Assembly: GCA_039090855.1 (NCBI GenBank) | Contig: CM077005.1 | Coordinates: forward strand, 72,102,607 to 72,166,606 | Direction of reading: 5' to 3' | Length of the DNA: 64,000 nt | From: Macrothele yani | Taxonomy: Eukaryota > Arthropoda > Arachnida > Araneae > Macrothelidae | Part shown: positions 21,793 through 33,768 of the stretch, piece after piece | Layout of the letters: the number at the start of each line of letters is the position of its first letter | Position numbering within the stretch: position 1 is the first letter of the stretch | Notes under the pieces: model-generated | The model's database searches: none | What the model saw: the letters and a program-made list of their open reading frames with translations, nothing else | Told to the model about the DNA's origin: nothing | Program-made: the position numbers and the translations under genes

Positions 21793-22625
21793 GGTAGTCA
21801 AGTGGTTGATAAGCTGGCGGGAAATGACGTTGATACTGTGCGTTTGAGGAGCCTCCAATTGCTCTCAACACCTTGCGTATGCGCCCCAGTAGTCGGATCG
21901 GTGAAATTGAGCCAGTGGTTTACTGACAGATGTTGCAAACTACAGAATGGGAGATTGCGGCACGCAGCCCACTGATCCGTCATTACAGTACTTCCAGGTT
22001 GAACATGTTTCTGGATAAGCGGCAGCAACGTGTGAGCAGAGAGGTTATTCTCCGTGCAGATCTCAACCCTCAATCGTTTGGAATCTCGTTCAGAACTGCC
22101 AAGGACCCAGGTACCCTCAACGAGAGGAATACGATTATACTTCCGTATTCCAACCTTCGCCTCATCCACTTCTACGACTACACCAGGGCTCCAAGTTGTT
22201 CTTCAACTTGTTCGTAGGCTACCATAAACTCTGCGACTAGTTCTCTACAAGACTGATAATAGTCACTGACTGTCACAGAGGATGTGGAAACCCCACTTTG
22301 GGAAGATTCCTCAATTGCATCATCGTAGGACAATACTTTGGCGAAACAATATAAAAGAGTCATCACTTATCAAGAAGAACACCAGCAGCTTCAAACCACG
22401 TCCCAAGTAAACGGAAACATAGCTCACTTTTCCCTGCACTTGATTCTTCCTGCACCTGAATTGTCCTGATCGATGACACATATCCACTCGTAAACTCATT
22501 GGATGACCCGCGGAACATCTTCGTTCAGTTGGAAGCAATCCTTTCCGCTCACAATACATGTTTCTTCATCCTTGCCAACTTCGTCGAAGAAACGCCTCCA
22601 GTTCCACATGGCGACTGACAGAGCT
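21793..22625 (-). pseudogene. Merlin-type (IS1016/ISXO2-like) transposase, broken
   Basis: Read on the minus strand: an N-terminal FFDEVGKDEETCIV; then in another frame GLLPTERRCSAGHPM...CHRSGQFRCRKN, a Cys-rich zinc-binding segment; then, after a gap, the ISXO2-like catalytic domain open at 21798-22169. That domain shows MDEAKVGIRKYNR (first acidic residues), GTWVLGSSERDS, TDQWAACRNL (second Asp) and DPTGAHTQGVESNWRLLK (final acidic region). At least three frames are needed, so it is inactive. Merlin elements are cut-and-paste DNA transposons. I could not place terminal repeats with confidence. Confidence 0.85.
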
Positions 22626-23292
22626 ACAACGCACGCTGGAAAAATCACAAGCCACTTATCGCCTAGAACAGGGCGATCAGAAATAAGTGCACGGGATTCA
22701 CGGCTCACGCACTCAGCAAACAGCGATTGCGTAACACACATAACGTGGGAGAAAACGCCGACGCAGCTGCACGCCACCTATCGCGAAACGTTTCTCCCGT
22801 CATTCTAGCGGCGCGTTGGCTGAAGCATACGACAGGGGCCTATGTCTAAAGTGTAGCCACTTTTTGTTTATAGCTCAATCGAAGTCAAGTCAAGTTACGA
22901 TGTTGTGGTTGACAGGTACTTTGAGCTGCCGTTAAATTGCCTGCTTTGTATTATTTGTGTTGGTATTGAGGGTTCATCTACTGCGTATTGCATGGTGAAA
23001 GTTCGGTTTTTGCCTTATTTCGGAGTTGTGGGGAATGGAAGTGTTGTTGGTTATTTGCTAAGCTTAAATTAAATGTATGGCTCACTGCTGATGTTTCATT
23101 CTGGATTTGAGTGACGTTAACGATCACTGACTGGGCTGGTTGCGTGTTTCTCATGATTCTCCGTCTGACGTCGTCTGCTTGCGTGGTAATATATCTCCGA
23201 CTAACATCGTCTGTTTGTATTGACCATCGGTGTCGTCTGCTTGTGTTGTGTATACCTACCACCGTTGATTTCATAATAACATACCTCAGGGA

Positions 23293-24260
23293 CAGTGTTT
23301 TATCTGCAAAGAAAGTTTATTTGAAGAAGATTATGTGCAGTGTTTCGGAAGATGTGGAGGAAGATTTCATTACGACTGTTGTTCACATAGTGAAATAGCT
23401 TATCGTAAAATGAGTAAGGAAAAGAAGTCAAAATGGCAATGTGATGGTTGCAGACGAGATGTGATTCCACTTGATGGTGGATCCTCAAAGGGGACAGGAA
23501 CAGCGGTTGCTGCGGCGCGGGGGAGGACGACGGTGGATCCCTCCTACCGGGAGGTAAGTGTTTCTTCGAATTTTATGGAACACATTAATCAGAAGCTTGA
23601 CATGATCGTAGAGTTGAGGACTAAAATAACTGACCTAAGAAAATCTGTTGCGTTTTTCTCACAGTTATATGATTATATAATGGAAAGACTTAAGGAATGA
23701 AGCAGATTGCTTGAGGAATCACGAAATGCGATTACTACCTTGCAGGAGAGAGTCAAGACTCAGGTGTGCGACATTGAATATTTGAAAGAAACTTTGAAAA
23801 ATCTTGAACAGTATACAAGAGACAAACATTTGGAGATATATGGAATTTCCAAGGAACAGAATGAAAGTGTTGGTGACTTGAAGGATTTGGTTTATCGTAT
23901 AGCGGGAAAGTTGGGTATTGAGAAATTCCCAGTGAGTGATATTGATACAATTCATAGGTTGGGAAGGAGGTGATCTCGGAGGATGCCTCCGGTAATTGTT
24001 CAGGTGAGAAGTAGAGTAACTAGAAATGAATTCCTTAAGAGGGGAAGATCTGGTTTAATCGTGTCGGATGTTGTTTCGAACTGTAACAGTGAACATAGAA
24101 TTTACATCAATGAAAATCTTACAACGTGAAACAGAGAGCTTTTTTGGACCGCACGACATTTTTCGAGAACTAATCATATTAAATTTTGTTATTATAGAAA
24201 CGGCCGAAGTTTTTGTCAGAAAAAAGGAAGGTTTAAATGTGATGCGAATTAAGAGTAAAT
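23293..24260 (+). pseudogene. CR1-like ORF1: PHD finger, coiled coil, RRM-like region
   Basis: From 23293 the frame gives QCFICKESLFEEDYVQC, then GRCGGRFHYDCC and WQCDGCRRD, a C4HC3-type PHD finger. A stop at 23698 is followed by a coiled-coil segment (ITTLQERVKTQVCDIEYLKE) leading to YTRDKHLEIYGI, the start of an RRM-like fold as in LINE ORF1 proteins. A third frame continues as RSRVTRNEFLKRGRSG to IYINENLT before the mariner insertion. Such proteins bind LINE RNA. No start codon remains upstream in frame. Several frameshifts and stops show it is dead. Confidence 0.8.
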
Positions 24261-24262
24261 TA

Positions 24263-25249
24263 TTAGGTGTGCAACTTAATTCTCGGCCCCTAGCCGCAAG
24301 CGATCATAGAACGTCGGAAAATGCAAATAGCTGTTTGCGATAATGGATTATTGCAGCGCCTTCCAACAGCTTTCCAGGCAACAGTAACCGCTCACAGCTG
24401 TAGTGACAGAAGAGACGGAAGTTTACGGTGAAAGCTGTTCGCGTTTCAACTGAAAGAAGTGCCGCGTAAGCCCAACAAATGATCTGTGCTGCTTTGGGTG
24501 AGGCTGCTGTGTCCTACAGTACGCGTAAGAAGTGGTTCCAGCGGGTTAAGCAGGGAAATTTCGATCTCCGTGACGCAGAACGTCCGGGACAGCTAAAGAA
24601 ATTTGGACGATGAGGAACTGGAACAACTGTTGGACGCAGATCCCTGTCGCACACAGTCAGAGCTCGCCCAGGAACTCGGAGTAACACGGCAATCCATTGC
24701 AAAGCGCCTGCACAAGTTTGAACGGATTCACAAGGAGGGCCGTTGTCTGCCCCACCAACTCACAGCTGGGAACAAGTCTAGGCGCTACGATGTTGCTGTG
24801 CCCTTGCTCTCCAGATTCAAGAAGAAGGATTTCCTCCACAAGATTTTGAGCTATGATGAGAAGTGGATCCTCTACAATAATCCTAAGCGGCGTAAATCAT
24901 GGGTTTATCCAGGTCAGCCTACCACCAGTACCGTAAAACCGAATATCCATGCCAGGAAGTTGTTGCTGTGCATATGGTGGGATCACCGCAGTGTCGTACA
25001 CTATGAGTTGCTCAAACCTGGTGAAACGGTCAATGCTGACCTGGTGAAACGGTCACCCAAGTATTAATGGCTTTATCAACTCAAAACAGCCCTCTTTTTT
25101 CTGCAGTGTCATTCAGCAGCTCCCTGACCGATGGCTCCAATGTATCCAACACGACGGGGATTGTTTCCCTGATTAGGTACGTATTGGATTTGCTAAAATT
25201 TGCTGTCAACGTGTCGTGCCTGTGGCCGTGAATTAAGTGGCACATCTAA
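24263..25249 (+). mobile_element. mariner element with both ends, internally deleted
   Basis: The left terminus TTAGGTGTGCAACTTAATTC matches the inverted right terminus TTAGATGTGCCACTTAATTC (18 of 20), and TA flanks both ends (24261-24262, 25250-25251). At 987 bp it is shorter than a full mariner (about 1.3 kb), consistent with a deletion inside the transposase. It is inserted into ORF1/ORF2 sequence of the CR1-like element. Confidence 0.93.
24475..25172 (+). pseudogene. mariner transposase with deleted catalytic region
   Basis: The N-terminal helix-turn-helix reads in two frames joined by a frameshift near 24595 (KKWFQRVKQGNFDLRD..., then [17 protein letters not shown]). [12 protein letters not shown] holds the first catalytic Asp. 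After [11 protein letters not shown] the frame jumps straight to the C-terminal IQQLPDRWLQCIQHDGD near 25110, so the part with the second and third acidic residues is missing. Confidence 0.87.
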
Positions 25250-25594
25250 TAGATTTGGATTTAAAACGATTGTAAATTGTTTCTTGAAGTTCTGAATTGT
25301 ATGTTGTTTGCATTTTTTGTATTTTATGCATTGCATTTCCGATTATGTTTCGGTTAGTGATCTACATAATTTAATTGTTGTTAATAATTTTCAGTATAAA
25401 TTTCTGCACTTGAATGCTCGTAGTTTGTTCGGTAAATTAGATGTTTTGGTTAGTTTATTACATTCTTTGGATAATCAACTTTATTTCATTTGTGTCTGAG
25501 AGACACTGTGTGATGCGTGTAATATACCGCCTTACCGAGTTGTAACGGCTTTCCTTTCGAGGGGTCGAGGCTATGGTGCTGCAATCTATCTCCC

Positions 25595-27020
25595 TATTCT
25601 AGAAAAAGTAACTGCCGCCGCTGCTGCTGTCGCTGTTTTAGAAATTTCGCGACACTTTTGCTTTCCTAGCTCGCAGCGCAAAACGTATTGAACACAGAAA
25701 TATGAAATTTACATCGTTGGTAGATAATTCTTTGGACAACACGCTGAAATGAACCGTTTTTCGATTCTAGCGGTACTTCAAAAGCTATTGTATTACAAAG
25801 TTAAGGTAAGCAAAAAAAGTGCTATCAGGTCGCGTTCCGGGCACACTAACAGCAACAGAACCACGAAACTTTGTAGGCATGTAGTGCCATGACCGAAATT
25901 TTGCACCTCGTCGCCCTTTTCTTGAATTTCGATTTAGTTTACGAGAAATTAAATTTCTAAATTTCACAAAATTCTCTATTTCGCGAAGGGGTCCATTTAA
26001 AAAATCTGATATATGGCAAACTATAAATCATAACGCATTGCAATTTTTACAGCATAAACCTACAACTGTCGTCCCTTTTTTACAAAAAAAAACATTTAAG
26101 AAAAATTTGTTTTCTGATTTTTAAGCATTTTTTAAAACGCAAAGGAAAGAAACGAACGGTTTGGTTTGTCTGTCTTCACGATAACCGCAGAGGAACGTTT
26201 ATGTCCCATGACCTGCTGCCATGGTGACGCAGAGAATTTCTTATGCATATGTTTTGTTGGTAAAGCTATATCAGTTGTTTAAGGTAGACATCAAGTAATT
26301 TTGCTTCCTATACTTCCAATGGAAAAACTTCTGTACACATTTTCTTCACAATTAATGCGTTCCCAAGAATGAAAATTTGAACATCGATTAAAATAGCTTC
26401 ATTTTATAACTTGGAATACTTAATATTTTCTAAAACATAACCATAATTATGTAATTCAACATTTGGTTGTCTACTGACGTCATCAAAGTACAGGTCGCGC
26501 CTTGTTTTTTCTGGTTCCAACACCACCAAAGGAAAAATTATTGATTTTTTATATAAATATGGTTATGTTTTAGAAAATATTAAGTATTCCAAGTTATATT
26601 ATGAAGTTATTTTAATCGATGTTCAAATTTTCATTCTTGGGAACACAATAATTGTGAAGGAACTGTGTACAAAAGTTTTTCCATTGGAAGTATAGGAAGC
26701 AAAATTACTTTACGTCCACCTCAACGGTTGAGCATAACGGTTTACGTTTTACGGAAACGCTTTTTGGACTGCTTTTGTTTTCTTTAGTGGTAAATTTAGT
26801 AAGTGCTATATGTTCAAACTACAAAAGTCCGATCTGCCAAAAATTAATGACAGTAAAAAAAACTCTGAAATTTTGGAATAATAAGCCTTATTTGCTTAGA
26901 CATGCAATAAAAATTGAAATTTATATGAATTTTCCAGTTTTTATTTCATGTGATATACTTGGAGATCGGGATGCAGGGCCCGAGAACTACTCTGGAAACG
27001 AGCGTAGCGAGCCTAGAGGC
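25595..27020. mobile_element. unidentified non-coding insert in CR1-like ORF2
   Basis: The endonuclease frame is interrupted here by sequence with no coding capacity, A/T-rich, containing a long imperfect palindrome (26281-26720). Neither the exact ends nor a TSD could be set. It may be a non-autonomous DNA element. Confidence 0.55.
26281..26720. repeat. ~165-bp inverted repeat with ~110-bp loop
   Basis: The left arm (26281-26446) and right arm (26558-26720) are nearly identical when one is inverted: both contain 'taattttgcttcctatactt', 'ccaatggaaaaactt', 'aatgaaaatttgaacatcga' and 'cttggaatacttaatatttt'. Only scattered substitutions separate them. The transcript would form a long hairpin. 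Confidence 0.95.
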
Positions 27021-28290
27021 GCAGCCCCTAGTGCTAAAGAAAATTTGAATTTTTCACTATGTGAAAAATATACAGTTGCAAATGAACATTTTGAGCTGAT
27101 TGCAATTGATTTACAACAGTCTATAATAAGTGTTACGTATCGCCCACCTCAGGGTAAACTTGATTCTTATCTCAATTTCTATTCTAATTTTTTTGGATGA
27201 TATTAATTCCTGGGGGAGGACTCTTTATTCTTTCGAGGATTTCAATAATGATATTCATACTGATAATAATCTTACTTGCTTATTCAAGGATGTAATTTCT
27301 GCTTCTGAGATGACAAATGTTATTACAATTCCTACCAGAATTACGGAAAATTCCTCCTCTGAACTGGATTTGTGTATTACTAATAATTATATAATTCATG
27401 CTCGGAAGTACTATCTTTTTACTTTAGTGATCACTTTCCAATTTTTTATTTGATTAATTCCCCGTGGAGTTGGTTCTTCATCCATTTCGAAGTCAATAAA
27501 AATTTTTAGCCAAAATAATCTTCGGTCATTTAAGGATGCTTTGTCATGTGTTGATTAGACGCCTGTACTTACAAGGGATAACATGGTTGAATATTTTTAT
27601 GTCTTTTGGAAACGTTTTTGGGATCATTATGACACCAATTTTCCGCTTCGTACTATTTCGCGTTATTCGTGCTGTAGGAAACCATGGTTTACTACAAGTC
27701 TTTTGAGGTATATAGATAGGAAAGATAGATTATTTAAATTATTTCTTCGCACTAGAGACCCTGGTGATTTAGCTAATTTCCGTAAGTATCGCAATTGGCT
27801 TAACTCTAAATTGGGGCAGATAAAATAAAGTTTTACTATAATCAATTTGCCTCAACAACGGATAGCAAGAGGATATGGAGCTCAATTAATGAGTTTTTGA
27901 CAAAATCAAGAAGTACTGATTCACCAAATTTAATTGAATATAAAGGTATTTCTACGTTGGATCTTACGGAGGATGTTGATATTTTTAATGATTACTTCCT
28001 CGAGCTACCGGGTACCTTGATATCAGAAATTCCTTCGTGTTCCAAAACCTACAGAGACTATTTGTCACCGACTACTGGTTCTTCATTTTTTCTCAAACCG
28101 GTTGACGATGATGTTTTGTCGGTAATGAATCAACTTGATCCCTCTAGATGTGCCGCTCCAGATGATGTTAAACCCAGGGTTGTAAAATTTGTATCTCAAG
28201 AATTGGTTATTCCACTCCCTCATATTTTCAATGGTATTTTACTTACGGGTGTATACCTGCACCGCTTACACTTAGTCGGGGCAGTGTGAT

Positions 28291-28326
28291 CCACAAGAAG
28301 GGGTCGTCAACCCCGCCTTCTTGTGG
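28291..28326 (+). repeat. hairpin near the RTE 5' end
   Basis: CCACAAGAAGG and its exact complement CCTTCTTGTGG are separated by 14 bases that themselves contain GGGG and CCCC, so a stem of up to about 15 pairs can form. It sits at the start of the RTE leader. Confidence 0.9.
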
Positions 28327-28544
28327 TGCATCCTGTTCCCATTAAAAGGGCTCTGACGACCGCCAATAGCGGTATAACTATACCATCGGGATGAGAGGAA
28401 ATGCTATCCCACACTCACCAAGCCGCTTGGTCATCGTGGTGAGTTATGGCCAAACCCCTCCAAAATGACTCCACAACTTAAATCTTGGCCCTAAGAATCA
28501 CCGGAGGACCGGACTTGGCTGCCATTTGATGCTGACCTTGGCTA

Positions 28545-29300
28545 CTTACAATGGACGCTCCCTATCTTCTGATTCATAACTTCATGAATTCGAAGAGGAA
28601 CTACAAAGCATCAAGTGGGACATCGTCGGGCTAAGTGAGGTAAGGGGAAAAGAAGAAGATCTCATTGAACTGAAAAGTGGACATCTCTTCTACTATCGTG
28701 GGATAGATACTGGTAGAACTAGTGGTGTTGGATTTATAATAAACAAGAAACTGAAGGATAAAGTTGTAGAAATTGAAAGTTTTTCTCTCAGAGCTGCGTG
28801 ACTCGTTATCCAACTCTCGAGAAGATACCAGGCTCAGATTATTAAAATTTATGCACCCCCCCCCCACAAGTCATCCCGAAGAAGAAATTGAAGAATTTTA
28901 TGAGGAAATTCGTCACCTAAATAATAAAGGCAAGCAGCACTTGAAGATAATTATGGGAGATTTCAATGCGAAAATAGGGCAACGGCAACAGAATGAAACT
29001 TCAGTAGGTAAATTCGGTCACGGCAACAGAAACTAGTATCGATATACTCTCGTACAGTTTGCAGAGGCAGAAAGGATTTTCATCATGAACTCCTTTTTCA
29101 AGAAAAATCCGAAAAGGAAATGGACATGGAGGTATCCTAGTGGATGGACAAATGAAATTGATTTTATTATGTGTAACAAGAAATTTGTCATGGAAGACTG
29201 CAGTGTGCTGAACTTGTTCAGCACAAGTAGTGACCATAAAATGGTAAGATGCAAGATGCACCTCAATGCTAACCTCGAGCGTGGCAAGCTCATAAAATAA
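28545..29300 (+). pseudogene. RTE endonuclease domain
   Basis: The apurinic-type endonuclease reads LATYNGRSLSSDS, SIKWDIVGLSEVRGKEEDL, RTSGVGFIINKKLKDKV, then MGDFNAKIGQRQ, WTNEIDFIM and TSSDHKMVRCK. The catalytic GDFNAKIG and SDH motifs are intact. Stops near 28577, 28799 and 29034 and frame changes break it. It would nick target DNA to prime reverse transcription. Confidence 0.87.
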
Positions 29301-29315
29301 ATAAAGTGTATTGAT

Positions 29316-31308
29316 GTGACCAACCTTAAAAATCATCATAATACCTTCAAATTCGAACTGAGGAACAGGTTCTCTGCTCTAGAAGGTCTAACATCAGAAG
29401 AAGTGGACATCTCTGAAGTTAACAGAAAAGTAACCAAAGCTCTTATGAACACAGCAACAAGATTAGCTGGGTCTAAGAACAAGTTGCATGTGAACAAATT
29501 ATCAGGGAAAACCAAAATGTTGATGCAAAAAAGAAGAGACATGAGAGCAACTAAAGAAGATGTGACTTCCAAAGTGGATTATATAGAGCTATGCAAGACA
29601 GTACGAAAAAGTATCACTGAAGACGTAAGGAAATTCAACTGTGAACTAGTGAGGAAAGCAATTGAAAACAACCAAAGCCTAAAGATAGCAAAGGGACATC
29701 TCAGTAAGGGAAGAAAACAGATTATGGTACTGAGAAAAGAAGATGGTTCTGTAACAAGAAATAAAAGCGAAATTTTGACAAGAGTGAAAGATTTCTACTC
29801 CAAATTATATGAAAGGGAAAATACATGTACTCCAGGTATCATGAACAGTACCAGTACCAGAGATATTCCAGTCCTCCCAGCAGAAGTTGCACATGCAATC
29901 AAGAACATGAAGTGCGTAAAAGCTCCAGGAGAAGATGGAATTACTGTAGACATCATAGAAGAAGCAAGTGGAGAAATCGGGACAGTATTCGCCCAAGTTT
30001 CCACTCGATGCCTTAATGAAGGGAAGATTCTTGAGGCTTAGAACAACGCTACAATGATCCTGCTACATAAAAAAGGTGACATTGAGGATCTCAGGAACTA
30101 CAGACCTATCAGCCTCCTATTAGTGGTTTATAAAATCTTCACTAAAGTTCTTTCACACCGCTTGAAGGTAACACTGCACATGACTCAAACGAGAGAACAA
30201 GCTGGATTCAGGAGTGGCTACATCACTATATATCATATCCACGTACTGAAAGAACTAACTGAAAGAGCGAGGGAATAGGAACTTCCATTGTGCATGGCTT
30301 TTATCGATTATGAAAAAGCCTTTGATTCATTGAAACCATCAGAAGTTACAATGGCTTTGATATCCTGCGGTGTTGAAGATGCATACTTTAATATTATTAT
30401 TAACCTCTATGAAAATGCAAGTGCAAATAATCGGCTGTTTGAGCATACAGTACACATAAAAGTTGGAAAGGGAGTGAGACTAGGTGACACCATATCTCCC
30501 TAGCTCTTTAATGCCACATCGGAAAACGTCTTTCAATCACTGAATTGGGAAAACAAAGGGATAGAGATTAATGGAGATTATTTAACTCACCTTCGTTTTG
30601 CTGATGACGTAGTCATTTTTGTAACTGATGCAGGGATTAAAAATGAACTTTCAGAAGACAGAAGTGATGTACAATGCTTTTACAAGAAATGAAGATTTAT
30701 CGATTGATGGAGAAAAGCTGGAGATAACAGACACGTACGTTTATCTTGGGCAGCAGATATCAAGTGCGGGTCACATTGATGAAGAAATTAATCGGCGTAT
30801 AAAACTTGCCTAGAGAGCGTTTAGAAGAAACAGCATACTTTTCAAGAGCAATATGCCTTTATGTCTTAAAAGAAAAGTGTTTGATCAATGCATCCTTCCA
30901 GTGCTTACGTATGATGCAGAGACGTGGACCTTAACTAAATGAGACATACAAAGACTGCAGACAACTCAAAGTAGCATGGAGAGGTGTATGCTTGGTATAA
31001 CCAGGAGAGATAAGAAGAGGAACTCGTGGATCCGAAAAATGACAAGAGTTAAAGACATCATGATCAGAGTAAACTCCCTGAAATGGCAATGGGCTGGACA
31101 TACCGCCAGAAGGACAGACCATCAATGGACAGTCAAAATTTTAGACTGGATTCCAAGGGACAGGAAAAGACCCTGAAGAAGACCACATGTGAGATAGGTG
31201 GATGAAATTCGAAAGAATGCGGGAGTAACATGGAGGAGACTGGCACAAGACAGACCGCTGTGGAAGAGGCTCGGAGAGAGTCCAGCTGTGGATTGATAAT
31301 GGTTGACA
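29316..31308 (+). pseudogene. RTE reverse transcriptase and C-terminal region
   Basis: The first piece (29316-30041) runs to the RT fingers (KNMKCVKAPGEDGITVDII). Then LHKKGDIEDLRNYRPISLL, REQAGFRSGY, and CMAFIDYEKAFDSLKPSE with the first catalytic Asp, GVRLGDTISP, and LRFADDVVIFV, the active-site pair. The C-terminal part (EKLEITDTYVYLGQQISS, WQWAGHTARRTDHQW) matches the 6.5-7.3 kb copy. Stops at 30039, 30276, 30501 and 31174 and a deletion after FADDVV leave it inactive. Confidence 0.9.
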
Positions 31309-31327
31309 ATGATGATGATAATGATCT

Positions 31328-32215
31328 GTTATTTCTGTATTTGCAAAATATTAGAAAGGTTAATACTCAACCGGTTGTTATATTTTATTGATACTGACAA
31401 TAACATGGTTTTCGTAGCGGTGGTTCAACGGATAGTGCAGTTCTTGATGCATTAAATTTTTTGCAGTATAATATAGATAAGGGTCTCAGTGTAGTTGGGA
31501 TTTTTTGTGATTTGTCTCGTGCATTTGATACAGTTAGACATGATATTTTACTATCGAAGTTTGAACACATTGGTATCAGGGGAATTGCTAAAACCTTTTT
31601 TGAGAGTTATCTAACTGGGAGGAGGCAGTATGTTCAGTTACAGGGTGTTCGTTCCAGTGTAAAATCTGTTCATTATGGTGTTCCACTGGGATCAGTTCTT
31701 GGTCCCCTAATTCTTTTTTTGATTTATGCTAATGGTATCTTCAATGTTTCTTCCAATGCAATTGCTCTTTTATTTGCTGACGACACAAGTTTATTTTTTT
31801 TTTGGTAATGCGGTATCTGAGTTGACACCACGTGTCAACCATGACTTCCGAGAGTATTTCACTTGGTTCTGTTGCAATTCTTTAACTGTCAACGTTTCTA
31901 AAAGAAATTGTGTTCTTTTCTCTGGTCGAAGGATTGTGACAGTAACTACACCCCGGATCTATTTGAATTATATTTTTTTGGTTTTTCAGGCAAATGTTAA
32001 ATTTCTGGGAGTTCATCTGCGTGAAAATTTACGGTGGGATGCACATGTGGTTGAGATTTACGGTGGGATGCACAGTAAGGTTGAGATCTCGTATTGGAGT
32101 TTCGTCTAGGATTTCGAGTTGCTTGCCAATTAAAATAAAGTTAGTACTTTATTATTCTTTTATTTACCCACTTATATTTTACTGTCTTTTAGCTTGGGGA
32201 ATGACAACTTGAGGA
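31328..32215 (+). pseudogene. CR1-like ORF2, reverse transcriptase core
   Basis: Just after the RTE tail the host LINE resumes: ILERLILNRLLYF, then GSTDSAVLDALNFLQ, VVGIFCDLSRAFDTVRHDIL (first catalytic Asp), YGVPLGSVLGPLILFLIYAN and LLFADDTSLFF (active-site Asp pair). The thumb and following region (NSLTVNVSKRNCVLFSG, VKFLGVHLRENLRWD) need frame changes, and a 24-28 base tandem duplication repeats 'gagatttacggtgggatgca' near 32025-32075. Confidence 0.88.
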
Positions 32216-32341
32216 AATATTAATAGAATTTTCACTTTACAAAAAAATATGTTCGATTGTTAAATCAATCGGAAAACTTGGATAGTTTGCTCTACCGTTA
32301 TAAGTTACTGATTTTTGAGAAACTATACATATTCAGACTTA

Positions 32342-33766
32342 CACTGACGAAACAAAAAATCCCAACATCAAGAAGGGTTTGTGTTAGATAAACGACAGTT
32401 GGTAGGCGGTGAGAGTACATCTGTAAAATGACGTTTATGCAAATTTCGCGCTCGGCGCATACGTGTAGCGCTAGTAGCGCCTCTTGGAACATGCAAAGCA
32501 GGTTTGCTGTAAATACGCGCTGTAACGTTCGTGAGCGTTAGTTATCGTTGAGATTCGACGTAGTGTGTTGATGTTAGTCAAGAATGCCTTTAAGAAGACG
32601 AAGAAGCCATTATCAACAGCTCACGGAGTTTGAACCAGGTCGTGTAATAGGGCTACGAGAAGGGGGATTTTCTTTCCGCAATATTGCAGAACGACTTGGC
32701 AGGAATGTAGCCACTGCGCATGATTGCTGGCAGCGGTGGTCAAGGGAAGATACTGCCTCAAGAAGACCGGGTTCCGGCCGGCCACGTGGCACTACTGAGA
32801 GGGAAGACCGCCGTGTACGGCGTATGGCCGTGGCGCATCGTACTGCGTCTGCGGCAGCAATTCGAGCTGCAGTTGCCACCACAGTGACACAACGAACTGT
32901 TACAAATCGGTTACTTAAAGGACAGCTCCGAGCCAGACGCCCTGTAGCGTGCATTCCACTTACTCCAAACCACTGCCGTTTGCAACGTCAGTGATGTCAA
33001 GCTAGAGCTCATTATAGGACGGAGTGGAGATCTGTTGTGTTTTCTGATGAAAGCCGGTTCTGCCTGGGTGCCAGTGATGGCCGTGTGTTGGTTAGAAGGA
33101 AGCCAGATGAGCGCCTGCAACCAACCTGTCTGCGACCGAGACACACTGGACCTACACCTGGAGTTATGGTCTGGGGAGCAATTTCCTATGACAACAGGAG
33201 CACTCTCGTGGTTATCCCACGCACCCTGAAGGCACCGTTGTACGTCTGTCTGGTGATTCAACTTGTTGTGCTGCCATTCATAAGCAGCATTCCAGGGGGT
33301 GTTTTCCAACAGGATAACGCTCGCCCGCATACCGCTGTTGTAACCCAACATGCTCTACAGAGTGTCGACATGTTGCCGTGGCCTGCTATATCACCAGGTC
33401 TTTCACCAATCGAGCACGTATGGGACATCATTGGACGACAACTCCAGCGTCACACCAACCAGCATTAACCGTCCATTTATTGACCGACCAAGTGCAACAG
33501 GCATGGAACTCCATCCCACAAACTGACATCCAGCACCTGTACGACACAATGCATGAACTTTTGCGTGTTGCATTCAACATTCTGGCGGTTACACCGGTTA
33601 TTAATGTACCAGCATTTTACATTTAAAATGGCTCTTCTCGCGCTTACAATAAGCTGTGATCTTGAAACTTTAATCGATTAAATATGTTACCTATACAAAT
33701 GTATTGCCGCCATTGTATTCCTCTACAACTATTTTTTCGTGGTGTTGGAATTTTTTTCCGTCAGTG
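32342..33766 (+). mobile_element. Tc1-like element inserted in the CR1-like LINE
   Basis: The left terminus CACTGACGAAACAAAAAATC and the inverted right terminus CACTGACGGAAAAAAATTCC match well at the tip and then with small gaps. TA flanks lie at 32340-32341 and 33767-33768. The CR1-like frame resumes directly after the right TA. Length 1425 bp. Confidence 0.92.
32584..33590 (+). pseudogene. Tc1-like transposase, one stop and one frameshift
   Basis: It starts MPLRRRRSHYQQLTEFEPGR. Two helix-turn-helix regions (FSFRNIAERLGRNVATAHDC; AAATTVTQRTVTNRLL by position) flank a GRPRGT AT-hook-like linker. A single TGA (32992-32994) precedes the catalytic domain in the same frame: WRSVVFSDESRFCLG (first Asp), FQQDNARPHTAVV (second Asp) and SPIEHVWDI (Glu). 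I count 32 residues between the second Asp and the Glu, two fewer than DD34E. A frameshift near 33460 moves the tail (DQVQQAWNSIPQ) to another frame. Confidence 0.92.
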
Positions 33767-33768
33767 TA

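Larger units (their letters stand above)
25308..28289 (+). pseudogene. CR1-like ORF2, endonuclease and linker
   Basis: The apurinic-type endonuclease starts as FLHLNARSLFGKLDVLVSLL (25410) and reaches RGRGYGAAIYLP (about 25590). After a 1.4-kb insert it resumes as ENLNFSLCEKYTVANEHFEL (27031), with SVTYRPPQGKLDSY, then in other frames PTRITENSSSELDLCITNN, KPWFTTSLLRYIDRKDRLF, and LDPSRCAAPDDVKPRVVK just before the RT core. The later catalytic motifs of the endonuclease are blurred by frameshifts. The RTE insertion follows near 28256-28280. Confidence 0.8.
28275..31327 (+). mobile_element. nearly full-length RTE-like LINE inside the CR1-like LINE
   Basis: A 5' leader with a GC-rich hairpin (28291-28326) precedes an endonuclease, an RT and the RTE-type C-terminus, ending in a GAT-rich simple tail (31302-31327). 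The same 3' region occurs truncated at 6484-7274. The host LINE resumes as ILERLILNRLLYF right after the tail. I do not see a clear TSD, and a short piece of the host's RT start appears to be missing at the junction. Confidence 0.9.

Noticed and set aside
21404..22862. Similar 20-base words flanking the Merlin relic (atgtcta..gtgtag..ac)
   Set aside because: They are in direct, not inverted, orientation and imperfect; too long and too diverged for a Merlin TSD.
26775..27200. 141-codon open frame as a separate gene
   Set aside because: The first half is the unknown insert; only the second half is LINE endonuclease, so the frame is an accidental fusion.
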